Source of the DNA: Atriophallophorus winterbourni | Taxonomy: Eukaryota > Platyhelminthes > Trematoda > Plagiorchiida > Microphallidae | Length of the DNA: 64,000 nucleotides | Assembly (NCBI GenBank): GCA_013407085.1 | Contig: JACCGJ010016124.1 | Coordinates: forward strand, 1-64,000 | Direction of reading: 5' to 3' | In this document: positions 58,510-64,000 of the stretch, piece by piece | How positions within the stretch are numbered: position 1 is the first letter of the stretch | Layout of the letters: each line of letters opens with the position of its first letter | The notes under the pieces: generated by a model | Databases searched by the model: none | What the model was told of the DNA's origin: nothing | What the model saw: the letters and a program-made list of their open reading frames with translations, nothing else | Made by a program: the position numbers and the translations under genes

Positions 58510-59790
58510 TACATTTTAGCGAGTTCCAGTCGATACACTGGGCGAAGCGGTCGATTATCGATCGGTGTCTCTCGGTGGAGTGCAAGAACGAGTGGATGCG
58601 ATGCAGTGCAATCCAACGGACAGTAAAATGGCGTACACTTTCACGTGAAGGCTGTTCTGTGAGATTTGATCCGACAGTGTTGAAATAACTGTCAGTAAAT
58701 ACCAAATAGCGAGATCTTCCTGATGGTATCCGAGTTGTTGCGTTATTCTGGATTGGAAGCAATGTTGCACGCGTATGCAGTGTTGGGTAGAAACTGGAAG
58801 TTTTGATTTTCAAGAATTCGCGTCTAGATTCGTCAATAGAGCGAGCAATAAGATCCAAAGTATGAGAGCACAAATTTGTACGTCCACACCGTAACCTGTT
58901 GTCTTTATTGAATCTGGTCCGGTATGATCCATCGACGAATATAAGTCATCGATAACTGACGAAACATTTTATCATGAAGCTAGTGGGTCTGAAGTACACA
59001 TCGAAATGCTTGCCTATTATCTCGGGGGGATTTCGTTGATGACAGCAATACAACAAATTGAACAATCAAGCACTTTACACTATCTTTTGTTGTTTTTCTA
59101 TGCTGCTCACCCATTAAATGCATTGTAGAAAATTTATATGGATTTTTATGCTTCTTATTCTTGATTAGGGAGACATTTAAATTTAAGGACATAACTATAA
59201 TTCTGTTACCTGCCATCCAATATGTATTAAAGTTCCAGATATGCAGCCAGCAAAGACAAACCAAACGGAGTCGCAGAAACGCACTAACGGAAAACATTTT
59301 CGTGAGGTATCTTGGCGAAATGATATGTGTGGTCATAATTACTACTCGCCTTTCATTCAGCACCCGAATCTAGCCTTCGAAAACTCTCCGTACAGCTTGA
59401 AAGCCAACGTGTAATTAACAAAACGACGAAGCTGTTCCAACTCCGTTCCCTACGAGATCTAGCTCTTAGTTTTTCCTCGTAGTTTTCTATGAAAATTGGA
59501 TCACCCATGTTCAACTTCGATTATGTAATGAACTACAATGATTGGCTGAATATGACTAATGATTACCGATTTCGCCGTACCCTGTTGCACAGATAAAGGT
59601 CGATGTAGTCTATAAATACATGCCATTTCAAATATCACTCATGCCGGAAATATACGGAACAATGTTTGGAGTATTACGATTTTGAGCTTCATCTTTGCAT
59701 ATAGCAATAATAATTTCTTAGTCATTCCGATTTTTAATCAGGTATCACCATAGCATAATTTTTCGACATTACTTTTAAAATTTTCTGCAT
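58510..59790. other. Probable CR1 leader and unassigned intron
   Basis: About 58510-58900 is probably the CR1 5' untranslated leader (GC-richer, directly upstream of ORF1). Minus-strand open frames at 58980-59363 and around 59355-59518 have no motif that I recognise. Confidence 0.35.
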
Positions 59791-59796
59791 AATCAG

Positions 59797-59880
59797 CGAT
59801 TATCATCAAGACGCTCAAAGCCAGGGGTGCGTCGCATGAGAAAACCGGAGGAGGCAGCTCTGTATGATGACTTTCATTCA
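59797..59880 (+). CDS. Large gene, exon 22
   Basis: Acceptor TTCTGCATAATCAG, 28 codons, donor CATTCA|GTAAGT, phase 0-0. The peptide starts RLSSRRSKPGVRRMRKPE and ends LYDDFHS; strongly basic, then acidic. Only 86 bases of intron follow. Confidence 0.62.
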
Positions 59881-59966
59881 GTAAGTACAAATTTCGAACT
59901 TCATAAAATGTAGTCAAAATTTTGACATGAATTCATCACAACCATTTGATATTTTAATTTTCTCAG

Positions 59967-60053
59967 GCCGCCGGTACACTAACCATGATGATCGGAGAAG
60001 AAAATATGGATGCCGCAGAGTTGATGGATTTTGAATCGCGAGAATCGTTGCAG
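59967..60053 (+). CDS. Large gene, exon 23, with an alternative longer form
   Basis: Acceptor TTTTAATTTTCTCAG, 29 codons starting AAGTLTMMIGEENMDAAE, to donor TTGCAG|GTAACA. The frame continues protein-like (VTQPARHKAHLTDVRQSR) to a second in-phase donor TACAAG|GTCTGT at 60137, giving 57 codons. Both forms keep phase 0. Acidic start, basic optional end, no Cys. Confidence 0.6.
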
Positions 60054-60265
60054 GTAACACAACCTGCAAGGCACAAGGCCCATCTGACTGATGTACGCCA
60101 AAGCCGATCCGAAAATCCGAGAACCGTCAGTTACAAGGTCTGTTTTATTACAGGCGCTCATATCATTAAAGCGCTTCGAATATTATGGGCAGAAATTATT
60201 CAAAAATTGTTTCAGCTAAGATATTGTTCACCGATACATCTTAGTGAGTTTATAGTGTAAAAGAT

Positions 60266-60342
60266 CGTGCAAACAGCACGAAACCGGTCGTGGGGTGTGT
60301 GTGTGACGGAAAAGCATGTAAATGAATATTTTGTTTCAAGGA
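60266..60342 (+). ncRNA. Hammerhead repeat, 5'-truncated
   Basis: It begins inside helix II: GTGCAAACAGCAC, GAAAC, CCGGTC, GTGGGGTG, then GCATGTAAATGAATATT. The CTGATGA box is absent, so it cannot cleave alone. The cleavage site and half of helix I are perfect. Confidence 0.7.
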
Positions 60343-60344
60343 CA

Positions 60345-61546
60345 GTCTATTCGGCATTGTTTATTGCAAGTGAGTTGTCACGGCTGCATGTAGTTTTTCT
60401 GAATACGTGCTTCGTTGGATAACTTTAATTCCTCTGAATTTTATCGGGAAAAATCAATTCAACGAAGATCTAATCCTTCAGAATAATCATTACTTATCTT
60501 TTCTTCACCCCTTAACCGTATGGCAAGTTTGTAACCCCAAGCTTCTTTGCTCAGGTGATACTTCCTGCCGAGTATCGCAGTATCCTTGAGTAAAAATGAT
60601 GCACACATTTATCGCGAAGGCTGTGTTCAATGGCCGGTAGGTATTGATGATCATAGAGAGGTCTGTGGCATGAAGTGTTCTAATACTTGATCCAGCATCC
60701 CAGTTGCCCGATTGTATAGGCATTAAAACATAGGTTGCGTTTGAGAGAATTACTGACCCGCAAACCAATGCCATTTTGAGATCGGGTCTAACGTAGTTCT
60801 AGGCCTCACAAATTTTGATTGAACTTTACCCGATTGCCCAGTTATAACCTGAATTTATTTGAGTTGAAAAGCAGTCAATTCAGCACAGACCACTGATACA
60901 AAGCCACAAGATTTCTTTCTAACGAACTACAGTCATTGCCAATTAACATTTAATAGACTCATGCATGTCGGAGATGTATAAATAAAAACGTAGATCCCGG
61001 ACTGAGCCTTGGGTAGCTACTAAGTGGTTTCGAAATACAGAAATAGCGGCCGTAAATAGTTTCGTCATCGCTTACTTTTTAGTCCGAGTTTCTAAAGGTT
61101 TCGACGAAATTCGTCTGCAACTCACAAGTTTAAGAATGCTTTCAACGCCCATACGTTGTATAACGTCGACTGTAGTCGTAATTAAGACTCGGAAACTAGT
61201 TACCCGACTTTATATGGCCAGCGCATTTGTCAGTTGCCATTCAAATGGTATCATTATCTTGCTTAGAAATAGAATGAATATTCGAGAAAGTGGCTGACAG
61301 AGCTCTTGATAACATGAATTCGGAATCGAAAAAATGACAGAGGAACAGGATTATCACTGTAACACATTGATGATAAGACTCCCGCTCGATTTGCTTGTTG
61401 TTTCGAAATATCCATATACATTTGACACTGTCAATTCATGAAACAGAAAATCCAGTCTGCGTGAATAAGTTTGAAGAGATAATGATATAACGACCAAACT
61501 ATTTCATCAATCAAGAATTTATCGCATAACTACATATTTGCTTCAG
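60345..61546. other. Intron 23
   Basis: No motif recognised. A GC-richer patch (60.5-60.85 kb) may be a worn repeat. Confidence 0.35.
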
Positions 61547-61657
61547 TCAAATCGTTCGGGTGCTTACAATGACACGTTCACAGAACAGCAGGACACTGAG
61601 AGCGCCCCCATCTCAAAAAATCGTGGAACCATGATGCGCGCCATCAACGAGAAACAG
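61547..61657 (+). CDS. Large gene, exon 24
   Basis: Acceptor ATATTTGCTTCAG, 37 codons, donor AAACAG|GTCAGC, phase 0-0. The peptide begins SNRSGAYNDTFTEQQDTE and ends RAINEKQ; polar, no Cys. Confidence 0.6.
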
Positions 61658-62410
61658 GTCAGCAACAATTGAATTATATGCTAGCTACCTTTTAAATTGT
61701 TCAAAAGAATCTCTTTGAAGACTGTAGCGGGCTAGCGCACGTTTCCAGTTGCGGAATTTCCTCAATAAATACGAGATGCTAAGCATTCAAATTCTCTGGC
61801 AGGCGGTTAAATTTAGAAGTTGGTTCCAATGGCCCTCAGAAATACCTCGAAAGGTACAACAGTAATAATCAATAACCAACCCTAGCATTCAGAAAGCCCA
61901 CGGTCGAAGCAAACAGCCATAATCTCTTGCTCAAAATTTGAAACAAAATGGCAGATTGTTGACATTGCGACAATCTGACGCAATCACAAATCTTTATGTG
62001 GCTCTGATGTAATCAAATCAGAACATTCAACGCTAAAAATAATTGAAATCATAAAAGGTCTTAAAGAATGTTCGTGAAAATTGAAAACAATTAAGTCTGA
62101 TGTTGATTTGCATGCTATGCACCCGAAATCGCCTACTACGCTGTTTTCGAACGATTTGATGGAATGCGAGGCTAGCAGACTTCATTTCCCGAAGGATGTC
62201 GGCGCTCATTTTACATACAAAGCTAGTGAATAATTAGAATTACTCAAAAATAATCATTTTCATCCATTTCGACCATGCACACCCTAGGGCTGAATATATT
62301 TTCCGAAATATCCAACCGCTCCAATAATATACCACACGTTTGGAAGGCTTATATGATAACAGTATTCCGCTGCCGCTGCCGACGCTAAACTTAAACGATT
62401 TGCATCACAG
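61658..62410. other. Intron 24
   Basis: AT-rich, nothing recognised. Confidence 0.4.
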
Positions 62411-62608
62411 GTCATCCCACAATCCGGCGAACAGGTACACATAAATGCGAAGAATCCGTGTGAAGTTGGCCAACCATGCTGTCCGTGCCCACCGCATTCA
62501 CCAACTCCAATGTTTCAAGGACCTTGTTCTCACCATTGCGGGAGTTATGGACCAACAACGGTCATTCGTATAACTACTCGACCCGTGTGCTGCGCAGCGA
62601 GATGTAGC
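62411..62608 (+). CDS. Large gene, exon 25, nine-Cys segment
   Basis: Acceptor GATTTGCATCACAG, 66 codons, donor TGTAGC|GTAAGT, phase 0-0. Cys/His-rich: NPCEVGQPCCPCPPHSP, GPCSHHCGSYG and RPVCCAARCS give nine Cys and three His. The spacing fits no named zinc finger. It could bind metal, form disulfides or be a palmitoylation site; none is shown. Confidence 0.66.
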
Positions 62609-62759
62609 GTAAGTTCGCCACTTTATTGCTAATAATGAATAAAGTTATTCAATGCAGACCATTTATGATCATTTAAGTGACTAAACTGCTCGGATTTCTA
62701 TAAGTAGTAAAAAGAACAAACCTGAAATCGAGTATGTTTAATAGGCAAAATGCATTTAG

Positions 62760-63000
62760 TAGCAAACAAAGGTTTGCCACTGTATGCCACTGGTAAATAG
62801 GGTTCTTAAAACGAACCGCGATTTTCAAATACAGAATCACAAAGCGATTCTTGCTCAAGCACTCAAGGCGCTATAAACGAGCAACATATTTTGGTGCTCA
62901 CATTCCCATCCCTTACAGACCACTACCGGTTTCTGGCTGTTTGTCCACATCAGGTGGAAACAGTAAGATCGGTTTCAGTGACCCTTGAAAACCACGATGT
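62760..63000 (-). repeat. Divergent hammerhead-related repeat, minus copy
   Basis: On the minus strand CACTGAAACCGATCTTACTG is followed by TTTCCACCTGATGTGG, AAACAGCCAGAAACCGGTAG, then TGGTC. The first box ends in T instead of A and GGTAG replaces GGTCG; the second box GAAAC is intact. Upstream is AACCCTATTTACCAGTGGC, as in the 50.8 kb copy. Confidence 0.6.
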
Positions 63001-63212
63001 TCGAATAGAGAAACTGATGCATAAAATATACTCAATCAAATTGGAATTGAGTAACCGGTTCTCGTATCGCTCATAAGTTTGGCATCCGGTAGAATGATTG
63101 GCGCAATGTATAAATGACTGGGTACATAATGAGCATATAATTCATTTGTCAAAGAAAAATGAAGCAAACATGATCATAATGTTCACTTCTACTAACTAAT
63201 TTTTGAATTCAG

Positions 63213-63281
63213 ATGTGCTCAATGCATGGTTACGCAGATCACACAGTGGACGGAAACGAGCATCATTCAGGTTGGCCCGAT
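63213..63281 (+). CDS. Large gene, exon 26, His-rich
   Basis: Acceptor TTTTTGAATTCAG, 23 codons, donor CCCGAT|GTGAGT, phase 0-0. The peptide starts MCSMHGYADHTVDGNEHH and ends SGWPD; four His and one Cys, continuing the Cys/His character of exon 25. Confidence 0.6.
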
Positions 63282-63805
63282 GTGAGTTTGTTTCGAAAAG
63301 ATTTTTCATGCCTTTCAATAATTTCAGCATCGAAAGCAGTTTCAGTGAAAAGGAATTAGCCAGGAAAATGCTATGCATGAGAAGTATTATTGGGTCATCG
63401 TGTGGTGCATCAATGCTCAATGAAGCTAATTTCTTTGTCCATCTAATGAGGGCAAACTCTGAGCAATAACAAAACACTCACGCTAATAGCAAGACAGGTC
63501 AAAATGATTCTTTTTAATGAGTCGCATGCGAGATCCAGTGAAAAACTCTTTAGCTATAGGACGCTTCAGTGTGTCACGGAGTGCTGGATAGGTGAATTCC
63601 CTAAGGCTCATCAGCGGCAGCGCTGGGAAACATGACACAACAAGACTTGAAAATCCGTCTCTCAAAATGTAGTATCATTAACAAGAAAAAAAGCCAGGCA
63701 CGTGACCGGTAACAATAAACGACAATGCAAATTCACATTGCGAAAATTGGTTGCTTCATTACATTCAAAACAATTTGTTTTAACTGGGATATACATTTGT
63801 TACAG

Positions 63806-64000
63806 GGTCAAACGATAGAATACACAGTTCCGCCAACATGTAGCAAAGCTGGATGCACTCACGCTTCACATCCGCCGCACGAGTTACGAACATATGGAAG
63901 TCACGGGCAAGAAAACAGTGAGTGGTACGCTGAGAACGACCGCCCGTCTGCAGTTCGCCCTAAATCAAAAACTGGAGAGAGCATCAAAGGAAGGCATCCT
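63806..64000 (+). CDS. Large gene, exon 27, open at the window edge
   Basis: Acceptor CATTTGTTACAG, then 65 open codons in phase 0 up to the last base. The peptide starts GQTIEYTVPPTCSKAGCT, continues with HASHPPHELRTYG, then a basic stretch (RPKSKTGESIKGRHP). It carries a Cys-x4-Cys pair and several His. No better donor is visible before the edge. Confidence 0.65.

Larger units (their letters stand above)
10919..64000 (+). other. Very large multi-exon gene, all exons phase 0-0 (at least 27 exons)
   Basis: Twenty-seven splice-bounded open segments on the plus strand share one property: each starts on the first base of a codon after AG and ends on the third base before GT (once GC), so each length is a multiple of three. 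They sum to about 1,300 codons; intron sizes range from about 86 bases to 6.6 kb. Both ends lie outside what can be placed: the start was not found and the last exon runs off the right edge. The product is rich in Ser, Thr, Arg, Asp, Glu and Pro, with no signal peptide, membrane span or known domain seen. Cys clusters occur in exons 7, 9, 13 and 25. It looks like a disordered scaffold or structural protein, but that is inference. It could also be two adjacent genes, since no stop or start was placed inside. Confidence 0.65.

Noticed and set aside
1..64000. Prokaryotic features (operons, Shine-Dalgarno sites, CRISPR arrays, prophage)
   Set aside because: Spliced exons, non-LTR elements and composition point to an animal genome; nothing bacterial was seen.

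Overview
This window looks like AT-rich animal DNA, most likely from a parasitic flatworm (a digenean fluke). That is an inference from three things seen together. Exons are short and lie in long introns packed with degenerate non-LTR retrotransposons of the CR1 and RTE types. A dispersed short repeat carries a hammerhead self-cleaving ribozyme core, as the Sm-alpha repeats of schistosomes do. A small cluster of possible exons at 9 kb is separated by introns of only 33 and 38 bases, a style known from schistosome genes. No bacterial operon, rRNA gene, CRISPR array or virus was seen.

Layout. 1-6.3 kb: three decayed CR1-like reverse transcriptase copies and related repeats. 7.1-8.7 kb: a complete short LTR element with 4-base target duplications. 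From about 9 kb (securely from 10.9 kb) to the right edge there is, as read here, one very large plus-strand gene of at least 27 exons. It is open at the right edge and its start was not found. The introns hold mobile elements: hammerhead repeats (12.3-12.8, 15.0, 17.9, 26.3, 34.1, 37.1, 47.3, 49.8, 52.8 and 60.3 kb), a rearranged RTE element (19.2-21.6 kb), RTE tails (39.9 and 48.4 kb), CR1-type fragments (28.9-30.7 and 43.8-46.0 kb) and one nearly full-length CR1 (54.2-58.5 kb, minus strand).

The gene is the main result. Every exon I could place begins and ends between codons and has a length divisible by three (23 to 82 codons). Any exon could therefore be skipped, repeated or shuffled without shifting the frame. 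The placed exons encode about 1,300 residues of Ser/Thr/Arg/Pro-rich, apparently disordered protein. Cys/His clusters appear in some exons, most strongly at the right. Two exons (47.5 and 53.1 kb) are recognisable copies of each other. I do not recognise the protein and assign no function.

The second result is the hammerhead repeat family: about ten copies in two orientations, with a unit of about 233 bases and a B-box-like motif. The copy at 34.1 kb keeps every catalytic base I can check. All exon calls were made by eye from splice sites and open frame; transcript data would settle them.
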